DNA of 64,000 nt, taken from the NCBI GenBank assembly GCA_031655335.1, contig CP134226.1, forward strand, positions 3,282,001-3,346,000. The letters are read 5' to 3'. Both the position numbers and the translations under genes were made by a program. The notes below the pieces were generated by a model that was not told where the DNA came from, searched no databases, and saw nothing but the letters and a program-made list of their open reading frames with translations. Positions 16,792 to 25,791 of the stretch are shown in pieces. The DNA comes from Thalassospiraceae bacterium LMO-SO8 (lineage in GTDB: Bacteria; Pseudomonadota; Alphaproteobacteria; Rhodospirillales; Casp-alpha2). Positions within the stretch are counted from its first letter, which is position 1, and every line of letters begins with the position of its first letter.

Positions 16792-17689
16792 TGACCGATG
16801 TCCACGCATCGGTGGCGTTCGCTGTTCCGGCGAACGCCGCCCGCAGAATCGCAAGACTCTCCACCAACCTCGGCCCCGGCCGGTTGAAGTAGCTGTTGGC
16901 GTCGGTGGCGTAGACGCGGCCTGTCCTCGCGGCATTCAAGTTCCGAAAGTCAGGATGCCGGTCCATCAACAGGCGCGCCTCCGCGGCCGATCGTTCCAAT
17001 CCGAACCCGCAGGGCATGAACACGATGATGTCGGGATCGGCCTGGGCCAGGTCGTCCCAGGTGATCCAGGGCGCGTGGTCGCCGGCTTTGCCGAACACGT
17101 CTTCGCCGCCGGCCATCTCGACCAGCTCCGGCACCCAGTTGCCCGCCGCCATCAGGGGGTCGGTCCATTCGATGCAGGCGACGCGGGGGCGGGGACCTGC
17201 GGGCGCGGCAGTCAGCGCCCGCGCCCGGTCGCGCAGGCCGTCCGCCACGGCACGGCCATGATCGGCCCGGCCCAGGGCGTCGGCGACCCGTTCAACATCG
17301 GCGAACACGTCGGCGAGCGTCATGGGTTTCAACGATACGATCCGCGCAGGCGTGCCGGTCCAGCCGCACAGCGCCGCCTCGACATCGGCCAGGCTGACGG
17401 CGCAGACCTCGCACTGGTCCTGGGTGAGGATGACGTCTGGCGCGCAGTCCGCGAGCGGCCCATGAAGGACCTCGTAGACGGAGGCAGCGTCGGCCACGGC
17501 GGCCTTGACCTTGGCGTCGATCTCGGCGCTGCTGCCGGAAAGGTCCAGGCGCGGCGCCGTGCAGACGGGCAGGGTCTGGACGGCGGGCGGGAAGTCGCAT
17601 TCATGGGACCGTCCCACCAGCCAGTCCGCGCAGCCCAGCGCCGCGACGATCTCCGTCGCGCTCGGCAACAGCGAAACGACGCGCTTCAT
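16778..17689 (-). CDS. BtuF-like cobalamin-binding protein without signal peptide
   Basis: 303 residues from the ATG at 17689. The N-terminus goes straight into VVSLLPSATEIVAALG, with SHECDFP at 28-34, marks of the periplasmic-binding-protein group annotated as cobalamin-binding. Classic BtuF has a secretion signal; neither this start nor the in-frame upstream ATGs (17713, 17749) supply one, so the protein may stay in the cytoplasm or use another route. No BtuC or BtuD gene is adjacent. Cobalamin use fits the nrdJ and meaB genes in the window. Ligand assignment is by family resemblance only. Confidence 0.78.
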   Translation of the reverse strand: MKRVVSLLPSATEIVAALGCADWLVGRSHECDFPPAVQTLPVCTAPRLDLSGSSAEIDAKVKAAVADAASVYEVLHGPLADCAPDVILTQDQCEVCAVSLADVEAALCGWTGTPARIVSLKPMTLADVFADVERVADALGRADHGRAVADGLRDRARALTAAPAGPRPRVACIEWTDPLMAAGNWVPELVEMAGGEDVFGKAGDHAPWITWDDLAQADPDIIVFMPCGFGLERSAAEARLLMDRHPDFRNLNAARTGRVYATDANSYFNRPGPRLVESLAILRAAFAGTANATDAWTSVITVA

Positions 17690-17770
17690 TTCTCTATTCA
17701 CGGCCGATTCCATCAGGACTAGTCTGCGCGCGCGGTCCGTGATCGGCAACCGCGTATGGAGGGTGGTGTG

Positions 17771-18589
17771 ATGCGCGTGCGGCCCTTTTTGCTTTCCCTA
17801 GCTCTTTGTTTCGTCTTGATGCCCGGCGCCGCCAGCGCGGGGATGGACGAGGTTCCCCCGGAATCCCTTGGCCCGGATGCCGTCGAGAGAACCTGGAAAC
17901 GGGCGCATTTCTATGTGCCCGCCGATGCCAATCCTCTGGGCACGGGCGTGCTGGGCGGTCCGCGCGACCTTGGGTCCGTGGCGCGGGCGCTGGACAGCCT
18001 CGCCAAGGGAGCGCCCCGGCCCGTGGTGGTCTATCTGCACGGCTGCGGCGGGTTCGGCAATTCGGGCAGCGTCAACGCCGGTATGTTGGCCGAGGCGGGC
18101 TTCGTCGTCGTCGCGCCCGACAGCTTCGCCCGGCCGAAACGGGTCAAAACCTGCGATTCGAAAACCCATTCCCGCGCCGGGCCGAAGGGGATTTACAAAA
18201 ATGTCGTCGCCTGGCGGCTCGAGGAACTGGACCGGGCCCTTCTGGGCCTGAAGGACTTTCCCTGGGTCGATTGGAACAACATCTTCCTGTTCGGCCATTC
18301 CCAGGGCTCAAACGCCGCCGCGGCCTATCCGGGCACGGCCTTCAAGGGCCGCATCATGAGCGGCACGCGCTGCTCGACAGGTTACCAAGGGCCGCCGGAG
18401 GAGCCGGCGCTCGCGGTCTATTCGGAGAACGATCCCTGGCGCAAGGGGCGTCCCATTAAATGCCTGGATTACGTCGGCCGCACGGGGATGCAGGTCCTGG
18501 GATTGACCGGAACCCTGCATGTCGTCGCCAAGGACCCCGAAGCCAAGGCCAGAATGCTGAGTTTCCTGGGGGCGCTGATAACGCGCTGA
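17771..18589 (+). CDS. Secreted alpha/beta hydrolase (dienelactone hydrolase-like)
   Basis: 272 residues with a signal peptide (MRVRPFLLSLALCFVLMPG then ASA). The core shows VVVYLHGCGG (oxyanion region) and the nucleophile motif GHSQG; the aspartate is probably in SENDPW and the histidine in GTLHVV. This is an alpha/beta-hydrolase, likely acting on esters in the periplasm. The ATG at 17771 is preceded by GGAGGG; an ATG 15 bases earlier would overlap that site. It is divergent from the BtuF-like gene. The substrate is unknown. Confidence 0.8.
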   Translation: MRVRPFLLSLALCFVLMPGAASAGMDEVPPESLGPDAVERTWKRAHFYVPADANPLGTGVLGGPRDLGSVARALDSLAKGAPRPVVVYLHGCGGFGNSGSVNAGMLAEAGFVVVAPDSFARPKRVKTCDSKTHSRAGPKGIYKNVVAWRLEELDRALLGLKDFPWVDWNNIFLFGHSQGSNAAAAYPGTAFKGRIMSGTRCSTGYQGPPEEPALAVYSENDPWRKGRPIKCLDYVGRTGMQVLGLTGTLHVVAKDPEAKARMLSFLGALITR

Positions 18590-18603
18590 GCCGGAAGGCG
18601 GGG

Positions 18604-19071
18604 TCAGCGGATTTCGAAAATCCCATCGACCTCGACGGCCACGCCGCGCGGCAGGGACGGGGCGCCGACGGCGAAGCGCGCGTGCTTGCCGGCGTCACCG
18701 AACACCTCGACCATCAGGTCGGAGGCGCCGTTGATGACCTCGGGCTGATCGGTGAAGTCGGCCGCCGAATTGACGAAGCCGCCCAGTTTGGCGACCCGCA
18801 CGACACGGTCCAGATCGCCGCCGCAGGCTTCGCGCACCTGGGCGATGAGGTTGAGGCCGCAGACCCGGGCCGCCTGATAGCCGTCCTCGGTCGAGACGTC
18901 CTCGCCCAGCCGGCCGCGGCAGGTGATCTCACCGTTCCACACGCAGACCTGGCCCGACACGAACACGGTCGACCCGACCACGGTATAGGGGATGTAGTTG
19001 GCCGCAGGCGTGGACGGTTTGGGCAGGTCAATGCCCAGGTCCTTCAGACGGGCGTCGACGGTTCCGGTCAT
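18604..19071 (-). CDS. RidA family protein (YjgF/YER057c/UK114)
   Basis: 155 residues. The fold is shown by YTVVGSTVFVSGQV, the central helix region VCGLNLIAQVREACGG, and the end ARFAVGAPSLPRGVAVEVDG, which keeps the arginine expected in imine deaminases. RidA proteins hydrolyse reactive enamines and imines made by PLP enzymes. The ATG at 19071 has AAGGA 9 bases upstream; a longer frame reaching 19542 runs antisense-like through the next gene and was rejected. The upstream neighbour on the same strand is the REC-MBL gene, 80 bases away, so the two may be one transcript. Confidence 0.88.
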   Translation of the reverse strand: MTGTVDARLKDLGIDLPKPSTPAANYIPYTVVGSTVFVSGQVCVWNGEITCRGRLGEDVSTEDGYQAARVCGLNLIAQVREACGGDLDRVVRVAKLGGFVNSAADFTDQPEVINGASDLMVEVFGDAGKHARFAVGAPSLPRGVAVEVDGIFEIR

Positions 19072-19151
19072 GTGGGGAATCCTTTCGTTGGGGCTGGTCA
19101 TTGGATTGGGTGACCGCCCCGGCGGGGCAGGGCGGATCGGATGCGGGAGGA

Positions 19152-20390
19152 TCAGATGTAGAAGGTGTCGTGTTCCTTGGGCGCGATGCAGATGGTGTCG
19201 CTGCCCCGTTCCTGCAACAGCTTCTGGGCCGTTTTCAGCTTGCTGTCGATGGCCGCGTCGTCCTGGTCCGGGTCGTGGTGATAGAGGTAAAGAGTCTTCA
19301 CCTTGCCCCGGTCCGCCAGTTCGACGACCTTGGAAATACAGGAATGGCCCCAGGTCACCTTGGTCGCGTATTCCGCGTCCGTATAGGTTGAATCGGTGAT
19401 GAGCGCGTCGGCGCCGTGCACGAATTCGGCCAATTTTTCCTCGTAATGCGGATTGTAGCCGTCGGAATTCTCGAGAAACATCTCGTTGTCCGTGACGTAG
19501 CAGATGGCGCGGCCGTTGTATTCGATGCGGAAGCCCAGGCATTGCCCCGGATGGCTCAGAAGTTTCGTCTTCACACGGATGCCGTCGACCTCGAACTCTT
19601 CTTCCTCCAGGTCACGGAAATAGACCCGGGCCGCGAATTCCTTCAGCGTGATCGGAAAGTACACGCCGTCCATCTGGGCCGAGATGATTTCGCGGATGGA
19701 AATGTCGCCCTGATTGGCGCCGAGAATCTGGAACTCGTTGCCTTGGCGGTACAAGGGCGCGAAGAACGGGATGGCGTTGATGTGGTCCCAATGGGGGTGG
19801 GAGATGAAGATGCGGCCGCGGACGTTGCGCCGGCCGTTGGCCACCAGCTTGTCGCCGAAGGTCTTGATCCCGGTGCCGCCGTCGAAGATGAAAATCTGGT
19901 CGCGCGGGAATTGCAGGGTGACGCAGTTCGTGTTGCCGCCGTACTTCAAGCTGCCTTCGCCGGAAACCGGCAGGGTGCCGCGCACGCCCCAGAACGACAG
20001 TTCGATGTCGTCGCGCAGGATGCGGTTGACCTTGTCGAGAAAGGTTGCCGCGATGATGGGTTTGCGGATGAAGCCGTGGGCGCCGAATTCATAGGCGCGG
20101 TTGACGTCGAATTCGTAGCTTTTCGCCGTCAGCACGATGAAGACCGTATCGGCAAGGCCTTCATGGCCGCGCACGAACTTGCACAACTGGAAACCATCGA
20201 CATCCGGCATCATCAGATCCGAGATGACGCAGTCGGGTGCCAGGGCGACCATCTTGTCCATGGCTTCCTTGGAGTCCGTGAACGCGGTGACGCGATGACC
20301 CGCCGCCTCCAGCATGGAGGCGATGGCGTTAAGGATCATCGGGTCGTCATCGACCGCGACAAAATGGATGGGGTCGGTCTTACCTGCCAT
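19152..20390 (-). CDS. Response-regulator receiver fused to metallo-beta-lactamase-fold hydrolase
   Basis: 412 residues. The receiver domain (about 1-125) keeps the acidic pocket D14-D16, phosphoacceptor D58, T88 and K110. It is followed by an MBL domain (about 130-400) starting FWGVRGTLPV, with the metal motif HPHWDH at 198-203 and later ligands in LSHPGQ, TDNE and DSTYTD. The WGVRGT opening is typical of the cyclic-phosphate/cyclic-nucleotide phosphodiesterase branch of MBL enzymes. A phosphorelay therefore probably gates a soluble phosphodiesterase directly, with no DNA-binding domain. No histidine kinase is adjacent. A terminator-like hairpin lies in the leader. Confidence 0.88.
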   Translation of the reverse strand: MAGKTDPIHFVAVDDDPMILNAIASMLEAAGHRVTAFTDSKEAMDKMVALAPDCVISDLMMPDVDGFQLCKFVRGHEGLADTVFIVLTAKSYEFDVNRAYEFGAHGFIRKPIIAATFLDKVNRILRDDIELSFWGVRGTLPVSGEGSLKYGGNTNCVTLQFPRDQIFIFDGGTGIKTFGDKLVANGRRNVRGRIFISHPHWDHINAIPFFAPLYRQGNEFQILGANQGDISIREIISAQMDGVYFPITLKEFAARVYFRDLEEEEFEVDGIRVKTKLLSHPGQCLGFRIEYNGRAICYVTDNEMFLENSDGYNPHYEEKLAEFVHGADALITDSTYTDAEYATKVTWGHSCISKVVELADRGKVKTLYLYHHDPDQDDAAIDSKLKTAQKLLQERGSDTICIAPKEHDTFYI

Positions 20391-20427
20391 TCCTGTCCCA
20401 GTATGCCGGTGTTGATCCGGTCATCCA

Positions 20428-20466
20428 AAAAAAACCCAACTGTTCAAGCGAGTAGAGCCTGAACAG
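20428..20466 (-). terminator. Terminator-like hairpin in the leader of the REC-MBL gene
   Basis: On the minus strand, CTGTTCA and TGAACAG (20460-20466 and 20440-20446) form a seven-base stem with a 13-base loop, followed after 4 bases by eight T residues (20428-20435 as A on the plus strand). It ends 37 bases before the REC-MBL ATG. It may be a second barrier behind nrdJ or an attenuator of the REC-MBL transcript. The stem is short, so efficiency is uncertain. Confidence 0.5.
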
Positions 20467-20662
20467 ATTAACAATCCCTCAAAACATCGATTATCGCCGT
20501 ACCCGGAAACGTATCGTCTAGGCAGGGTTTTCAGGGTTGTAGCAGATCATGCGGGACAACCGCAAACCGTCTTTCCTGTCGTTGCGGGGCATGGGAAACC
20601 CGCCTGCGGGCGGAATGCCGGCGGCGGGTGCGAAAAGGCCGCGAGGCGTCGGGACGTCAGGC

Positions 20663-20703
20663 CAAAAAAGAGGCGTGCGGCGAGCCGAAGCCCGCCGCAC
20701 GCC
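20663..20703 (-). terminator. Intrinsic terminator of nrdJ
   Basis: Eleven-base perfect stem GGCGTGCGGCG/CGCCGCACGCC (20672-20682 and 20693-20703), then TCTTTTTT on the minus strand, about 50 bases after the nrdJ stop. In the 364-base gap (20391-20754) I see this, the second hairpin listed separately, and GC-rich sequence without a supported gene. Confidence 0.88.
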
Positions 20704-20754
20704 CCAAGTTTCCCAGGGAGGATTCCTGAATGGATGGAATGCCGGTTCGGGGCA

Positions 20755-23700
20755 TTATGAACATCCGCTTGTGGCGCCGCAGGTGACGCACTTCATGCAG
20801 GTGCCGTTGCGCACCAGGGTGAAGTTGCCGCAGTCGCCGCAGGAGTCGCCCTCATATCCCTTCATGCGGGCTTCGCGGATCTGGTCCAGTTTGCTGTCGG
20901 TCTGGGTGATCACGCTGGTCTCGATCTCCAGGATCGTTTCGGTGCTTTCCGCCCGTTGCACGGTGGCACCCGCGCCGTTGCCGCCGCCGTTGCTGCCGGT
21001 GGTGCGCACGGCGCCTGCCGTCGAGCCGGACTGTTCACCGCCGAAGCGCCCGCCCTGCACGACCATGAACTGCTTGGAGCGCACGTACCCGCGGCTGGTC
21101 AGCTGCGCCACGGCTTCCATCATGCCGGACTTCTCGGCGTTTTCCGGAAGGTCGCCTTCGGCGGAGCCGTCACCCAGGGTGTCGGGCAGCAGGTCCGCCG
21201 GCTCCACATGGGCGAGGTCGTTGCGGTCCAGATACGACACTGCCAGTTCACGGAAGATGTAGTCGAGGATCGACGTCGCCATCTTGATGGTGTCGTTGCC
21301 GGTGACCATGCCCGAGGGCTCGAAGCGGGTGAAGGTGAAGGCCTCCACGTATTCTTCAAGCGGCACGCCGTACTGCAGGCCGATGGAGATGGCGATGGCG
21401 AAGTTGTTCATCAGCGAGCGGAAGGCGGCCCCTTCCTTGTGCATGTCGATGAAGATTTCCGCCAGCTTGCCGTCGCTGTATTCGCCGGTGTGCAGGTAGA
21501 CCTTGTGATCGCCGATCGACGCCTTCTGGATATAGCCCTTGCGCCGGTTGGGCGGGCGGCGGCGTTCCTGGGCCCGTTCGACGATGCGTTCGACGATGCG
21601 TTCGGCGACGATCTCGGCCCTGGAGGCGTTGGCCGGCGCGGCGGCCACGGCCTCTTCCAGGGTTTCCTCGGCGTCGATGTCGTCCAGCAGGGCCGATTGC
21701 AGCGGCTGCGACAGCTTGGAGCCGTCACGGTACAGCGCGTTGGCCTTCAGCCCCAGTTTCCAGGACAGCATGTAGGCGTCGTTGCATTCCTTGACCGACG
21801 CCGAGTTCGGCATGTTGATGGTCTTGGAAATGGCGCCCGAGATGAAGGGCTGCGCCGCCGCCATCATGCGGATGTGGCTTTCGACGGAAAGGTAGCGCTT
21901 GCCGATCTTGCCGCAGGGGTTGGCGCAGTCGAACACGGACAGGTGCTCGGCCTTCAGGTGAGGGGCGCCCTCCAGCGTCATGGCGCCGCAGATGTAGGTG
22001 TTGGCGGCCTCGACCTCGGCCTTGGAGAAGCCGAGGTAGGCGAGCATGTCGAAGCTCATGTCGTCGAGCTTGTCGGCCGGAATGCCCAGGCCCTCGCGGC
22101 AGAAGGCGTCGCCCAGGTTCCACTTGTTGAACACGAACTTGATATCGAAGGCTTCGCCGAGAGATTCTTCAAGCTTTTTCAGAACATTGTCCGTGAAGCC
22201 TTTGATCTTCAATGCTTCTGCATTGATCCCCGGCGCCCCTTCCAAGGTGCCGTGGCCGACCGCGTAGTTGATCATGTCGGTGATCTCGTCGGCCGTGTAG
22301 CCCATGCCCGAAAGCGCCTTCGGCACCATGCGGTTGATGATCTTGAAGTAGCCGCCGCCGGCCAGCTTCTTGAACTTCACGAGCGCGAAGTCGGGCTCGA
22401 TCCCCGTGGTGTCGCAATCCATGACCAGGCCGATGGTGCCCGTGGGCGCGATCACCGTGGTCTGGGCATTACGGTAGCCATGGGCCTCGCCGCCTTCCAG
22501 CGCCAGGTCCCAGGCCTTGGCCGCGGCCTTGGACAGTTCCGCATCCGGGCAGTCGCCCGCGATCAGCGGCACGGGGGCGACTTCCAGGCCCTCGTAGCCC
22601 TGTTTCACGCCCTGGGCGGCGCGGCGGTGGTTGCGGATGACCCGCAGCATGGCGTCGGCGTTCTTTTCGTAGCCGGGGAAGGTGCCCAACTCCGCGGCCA
22701 TTTCGGCCGAGGTGGCGTAGCAGGTGCCGGTCATCAATGCCGTGACGGCGCCGCAGATGGCCCGGCCTTCGACGGAATCGTAGGACAGTCCGGCGTTCAT
22801 CAGATAGCCGCCGATGTTGGCATAGCCCAGGCCCAGGGTCCGGAATTCGTAGGACAGCTGGGCGATTTCCTTGGACGGGAACTGGGCCATGAGCACCGAA
22901 ATCTCAAGTGTCACGGTCCACAGGCGCACCGCATGTTCGAACCCGGTGACGTCGAAGGTGCCATCCTTCTGCGAAAACGTGATCAGGTTCAAGGACGCCA
23001 GATTGCAGGCCGTGTCGTCCAGGAACATGTATTCGGAGCAGGGGTTGGAGGCGTTGATGCGGCCCGAATTGGGGCAGGTGTGCCATTCGTTGATGGTGGT
23101 GTCGTACTGCAGGCCCGGATCGGCGCAGGCCCAGGCCGAATAACCGATCTTTTCCCACAGCTCGCGGGCCTGGATGCGCTTGTGCACCTTGCCGTCCGTG
23201 CGGCGGATCAATTCCCACTCGCCGTCGTTGAGGACGGCGCGGATGAATTCGTTGGTCAGGCGCACGGAGTTGTTGGAGTTCTGCCCCGACACGGTCACAT
23301 AGGCTTCCGAGTCCCAATCCGTGTTGTAGGTCGGGAAATCGATTTCCGTATACCCCTGACGGGCGAAATGGATCACCCGCTGGACGTAGTTGTCGGGGAT
23401 CATGACCTGGCGGCAGCCCTTGATGGCGTCCTTCAGGTCGGCGTTGATCTTGGGGTCGAAGCGGTCGTCGGCGCCGGCGTCCGGGCCCATGTCGGCCTGA
23501 CAGGCGGCCATGACCTGGGTCAGGTAGCGTTTGGCCAGGCGCGAGCCGGACACCAGGGCGGCGACCTTCTGCTCTTCCTGGACCTTCCAGTTGATGTAGT
23601 TCTCGATGTCCGGATGATCGACATCGACGACGACCATCTTGGCCGCCCGGCGCGTGGTGCCGCCCGACTTGATGGCGCCGGCCGCGCGGTCGCCGATCTT

Positions 23701-24474
23701 GAGGAAGCTCATCAGGCCCGACGACTTGCCGCCGCCCGACAGGGCTTCGTTCTCGCCGCGCAGGGCCGAGAAGTTGGAGCCCGTGCCCGAGCCGTACTTG
23801 AACAGCCGCGCCTCGCGGACCCAAAGGTCCATGATGCCGCCTTCGTTCACCAGATCGTCGCTGACGCCCTGGATGAAGCAGGCATGGGGCTGCGGGTGCT
23901 CATAGGCGGAATTGGAGGCGACCAGCTTGCCGGTCTCGAAATCGACATAGTGGTGCCCCTGGGCCGGGCCATCGATGCCGTAGGCCCAATGCAGGCCCGT
24001 GTTGAACCACTGGGGCGAGTTCGGCGCGGCCATCTGCTTGGCCAGCATGAAGCGCATTTCATCGAAGTAGGTCCGGGCGTCGGCTTCGGAATCGAAATAG
24101 CCGCCTTTCCAGCCCCAATAGGTCCAGGTTCCGGCCAGACGGTCGAACACCTGCTTGGCGCTGGTTTCGCCGGACGACCGCTTGTCCTTGGGCAGCTTCT
24201 TGAGGGCGGCGGCATCGGGCTCGGAGCGCCACAGCCACGACGGCACCGAATTCTCCTCGACCTTCTTCAGCTTCGCCGGCACGCCCGCCTTGCGGAAGTA
24301 CTTCTGCGCCAGCACGTCGGAGGCGACCTGCGACCAGGAGTCGGGGACTTCGATGTCCGCCTGCGCAAACACCACGGAGCCATCCGGGTTTCGGATTTCG
24401 CTGGATGCCCGGCGAAACTTGATTGCCGCGTAAGGTGATTGGTCCTGTTTCGTAAAATGCCGCTTGATCTGCAT
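20755..24474 (-). CDS. nrdJ: Adenosylcobalamin-dependent (class II) ribonucleoside-diphosphate reductase
   Basis: 1239 residues, the length of the large alphaproteobacterial NrdJ. Conserved parts include [11 protein letters not shown] and [20 protein letters not shown] (split), MPNSASV, and a C-terminal cysteine-rich tail ([19 protein letters not shown] in the last 30 residues) that probably binds zinc and helps re-reduce the active site. It reduces ribonucleotides to deoxyribonucleotides using a B12-derived radical, with or without oxygen. I chose the ATG at 24474, giving [10 protein letters not shown], over one 72 bases upstream because the extension is unlike the family. No other reductase lies in the window. 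A possible NrdR box is upstream. Confidence 0.96.
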   Translation of the reverse strand: MQIKRHFTKQDQSPYAAIKFRRASSEIRNPDGSVVFAQADIEVPDSWSQVASDVLAQKYFRKAGVPAKLKKVEENSVPSWLWRSEPDAAALKKLPKDKRSSGETSAKQVFDRLAGTWTYWGWKGGYFDSEADARTYFDEMRFMLAKQMAAPNSPQWFNTGLHWAYGIDGPAQGHHYVDFETGKLVASNSAYEHPQPHACFIQGVSDDLVNEGGIMDLWVREARLFKYGSGTGSNFSALRGENEALSGGGKSSGLMSFLKIGDRAAGAIKSGGTTRRAAKMVVVDVDHPDIENYINWKVQEEQKVAALVSGSRLAKRYLTQVMAACQADMGPDAGADDRFDPKINADLKDAIKGCRQVMIPDNYVQRVIHFARQGYTEIDFPTYNTDWDSEAYVTVSGQNSNNSVRLTNEFIRAVLNDGEWELIRRTDGKVHKRIQARELWEKIGYSAWACADPGLQYDTTINEWHTCPNSGRINASNPCSEYMFLDDTACNLASLNLITFSQKDGTFDVTGFEHAVRLWTVTLEISVLMAQFPSKEIAQLSYEFRTLGLGYANIGGYLMNAGLSYDSVEGRAICGAVTALMTGTCYATSAEMAAELGTFPGYEKNADAMLRVIRNHRRAAQGVKQGYEGLEVAPVPLIAGDCPDAELSKAAAKAWDLALEGGEAHGYRNAQTTVIAPTGTIGLVMDCDTTGIEPDFALVKFKKLAGGGYFKIINRMVPKALSGMGYTADEITDMINYAVGHGTLEGAPGINAEALKIKGFTDNVLKKLEESLGEAFDIKFVFNKWNLGDAFCREGLGIPADKLDDMSFDMLAYLGFSKAEVEAANTYICGAMTLEGAPHLKAEHLSVFDCANPCGKIGKRYLSVESHIRMMAAAQPFISGAISKTINMPNSASVKECNDAYMLSWKLGLKANALYRDGSKLSQPLQSALLDDIDAEETLEEAVAAAPANASRAEIVAERIVERIVERAQERRRPPNRRKGYIQKASIGDHKVYLHTGEYSDGKLAEIFIDMHKEGAAFRSLMNNFAIAISIGLQYGVPLEEYVEAFTFTRFEPSGMVTGNDTIKMATSILDYIFRELAVSYLDRNDLAHVEPADLLPDTLGDGSAEGDLPENAEKSGMMEAVAQLTSRGYVRSKQFMVVQGGRFGGEQSGSTAGAVRTTGSNGGGNGAGATVQRAESTETILEIETSVITQTDSKLDQIREARMKGYEGDSCGDCGNFTLVRNGTCMKCVTCGATSGCS

Positions 24475-24873
24475 GGCTACCCCGTCTGCGTTCCCTTGGT
24501 GGTCCCTGTCATTTCCGGCCCTGTCGTTGGCCGGCGGGCCCAACAACAGACCCGGGTCGCTTCTTTGCCGCTGGCTCGGAAGGCTTTCGCTTCCTGAAAC
24601 TACATAGTGTATTTGCCCAGGCGTGAAGGACGCTAAATGTAGCCAGCGGCTTTGGGGGCAGCAACAGGATTATTTCAACATTTAGGGGCTATGTTACGAA
24701 TAAATTACTTGATTTTGTGGAACCTCCCGGAAAACCGGGGGTTATGCCTTAGGTCATAGTCGCGGCCTCCCTACATATTGCGGGCGGCGGTCGGTAAAGG
24801 CGGTCAAGCGGACTGGACCTTGCGCCCGCATGGTGCCATATTCCCGCGGTACATCAGGCGGATATGAGACCCC
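24475..24873. other. Divergent intergenic region between nrdJ and ndufA12
   Basis: 399 bases without a supported gene. The nrdJ-proximal part carries NrdR-like elements; the central stretch 24660-24720 is AT-rich and probably holds promoters. A seven-base hairpin (24724-24741) has no T-run on either strand. I looked for the conserved parts of a cobalamin riboswitch and did not find them. Confidence 0.5.
24595..24643 (-). promoter_or_regulatory. Candidate NrdR boxes upstream of nrdJ
   Basis: On the minus strand ACACTATGTAGT (within 24595-24610) matches 11 of 16 positions of the NrdR palindrome as I recall it, with the left half perfect. A weaker related sequence (CTACATTTAG, within 24628-24643) lies 33 bases further upstream, close to the three-turn spacing of paired NrdR boxes. 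NrdR represses ribonucleotide reductase genes when dATP is high. The second box alone would not be convincing. Confidence 0.4.
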
Positions 24874-25230
24874 ATGGACATCGGAACGCTGCTGCATACC
24901 TGGATTCACGGCAAGCTCGTCGGCACCGACGAGTTCGGCAACCGTTATTACAAGAACAAGGGCGGGTCGCTGTACGGCCGCGAACGCCGCTGGGTTCTGT
25001 ACAAGGGCCGCAAGGAAGCCTCCAAGGTGCCGCCGGAATGGCATTCCTGGTTGCACCACACCTCTGCCGAGCCGCTGACCGAAAGCGCCACCCGGGCGCG
25101 GCCGTGGCAGAAGGAGCATGTCCCCAACCTGACGGGGACCGCCGGTGCCTATCGCCCCGCGGGCCACGATTTCAAGGGCGGCGCCCGCGCCCATGCCACG
25201 GGCGACTACGAAGCCTGGAAGCCGGAATGA
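24874..25230 (+). CDS. NADH:ubiquinone oxidoreductase accessory subunit, NDUFA12 family
   Basis: 118 residues. DEFGNRYYKN and RRWVLYKG, then PPEWHSWLHH, are the NDUFA12 blocks, shared between alphaproteobacteria and the mitochondrial 17.2 kDa subunit. It sits at the complex I peripheral arm on the inner face of the membrane and supports assembly or stability; the nuo genes are not in the window. The gene leads a run of mlaD-like and DUF2155 genes on the same strand, a conserved alphaproteobacterial order. Confidence 0.92.
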   Translation: MDIGTLLHTWIHGKLVGTDEFGNRYYKNKGGSLYGRERRWVLYKGRKEASKVPPEWHSWLHHTSAEPLTESATRARPWQKEHVPNLTGTAGAYRPAGHDFKGGARAHATGDYEAWKPE

Positions 25231-25275
25231 TTTGCGGCTCCCTGGCCGGGGCGCTGCGATGACGGTCGGATACCG

Positions 25276-25773
25276 ATGACACTGGAAACCAAGGAACAGA
25301 TGATCGGCGCTTTGGCGCTTGTCGTGCTTCTGGCGGTTCTCGGCTTCATGAACCAAAGCCGCGACGTGACCTCCGGCGCGGACGGCCGAATCCGGGTCGA
25401 TGCCCTGTTCGGCCGCGTCGACGGCATCGCGCCCGGGGCCGAGGTCCGCATGGGCGGCGTTCGAATCGGCAAGGTCGCGACCCAGCGCCTGGACGACAAG
25501 TTCCGCGCCGTGTTGACCCTCAATCTGACCAGCGACGTGATGGTGCCGAACGATTCGTCGGCCTCGGTGCAGACCGACGGCCTGTTCGGCGGAAAGTACG
25601 TCGTTTTGGAACCGGGCGCGTCGGAAACGGGGCTGAAAACCGGCGATCTGATCGCCATCACCCAGGATGCCCAGGTCGTCAGCGACATTCTGAATCTCAT
25701 CATTTCCCAGGGCCGGGCCGCCATGGAAGAGCGCCGGGCCGCCGCCGAAACGGCGGCTGGACAGACGAAATAA
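25276..25773 (+). CDS. MlaD/MCE-domain lipid-transport protein, first copy
   Basis: 165 residues. One N-terminal membrane helix (about 10-25) and one MCE domain (about 38-115: VDALFGRVDGIAPGAEVRMGG, split) ending GLFGGKYVVLEPG. MlaD forms the hexameric periplasmic ring of the Mla system, which moves phospholipids between outer and inner membranes. The C-terminal helix (QVVSDILNLIISQGRAAMEER) is short, as in MlaD. No mlaE or mlaF is adjacent. The following gene encodes a second, diverged MCE protein 18 bases later. Confidence 0.88.
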   Translation: MTLETKEQMIGALALVVLLAVLGFMNQSRDVTSGADGRIRVDALFGRVDGIAPGAEVRMGGVRIGKVATQRLDDKFRAVLTLNLTSDVMVPNDSSASVQTDGLFGGKYVVLEPGASETGLKTGDLIAITQDAQVVSDILNLIISQGRAAMEERRAAAETAAGQTK

Positions 25774-25791
25774 GGGGCGGAGAGATCGGAT

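Noticed and set aside
18604-19542. Extended RidA frame (312 codons)
   Set aside because: The added N-terminus overlaps the REC-MBL gene in another frame and has no domain; the ATG at 19071 has a ribosome site.
20956-24438. Antisense open frame of 1160 codons across nrdJ
   Set aside because: High GC leaves few stops in the complementary frame; the protein is low-complexity (Gly/Val/His/Arg) and has no family character.
24724-24741. Hairpin CTCCCGG-AAAA-CCGGGGG as a terminator
   Set aside because: Seven-base stem without a T-run on either strand, between divergent genes.
24475-24873. Cobalamin riboswitch upstream of nrdJ
   Set aside because: No B12-box core or its flanking helices could be drawn; NrdR-type control is a better fit.
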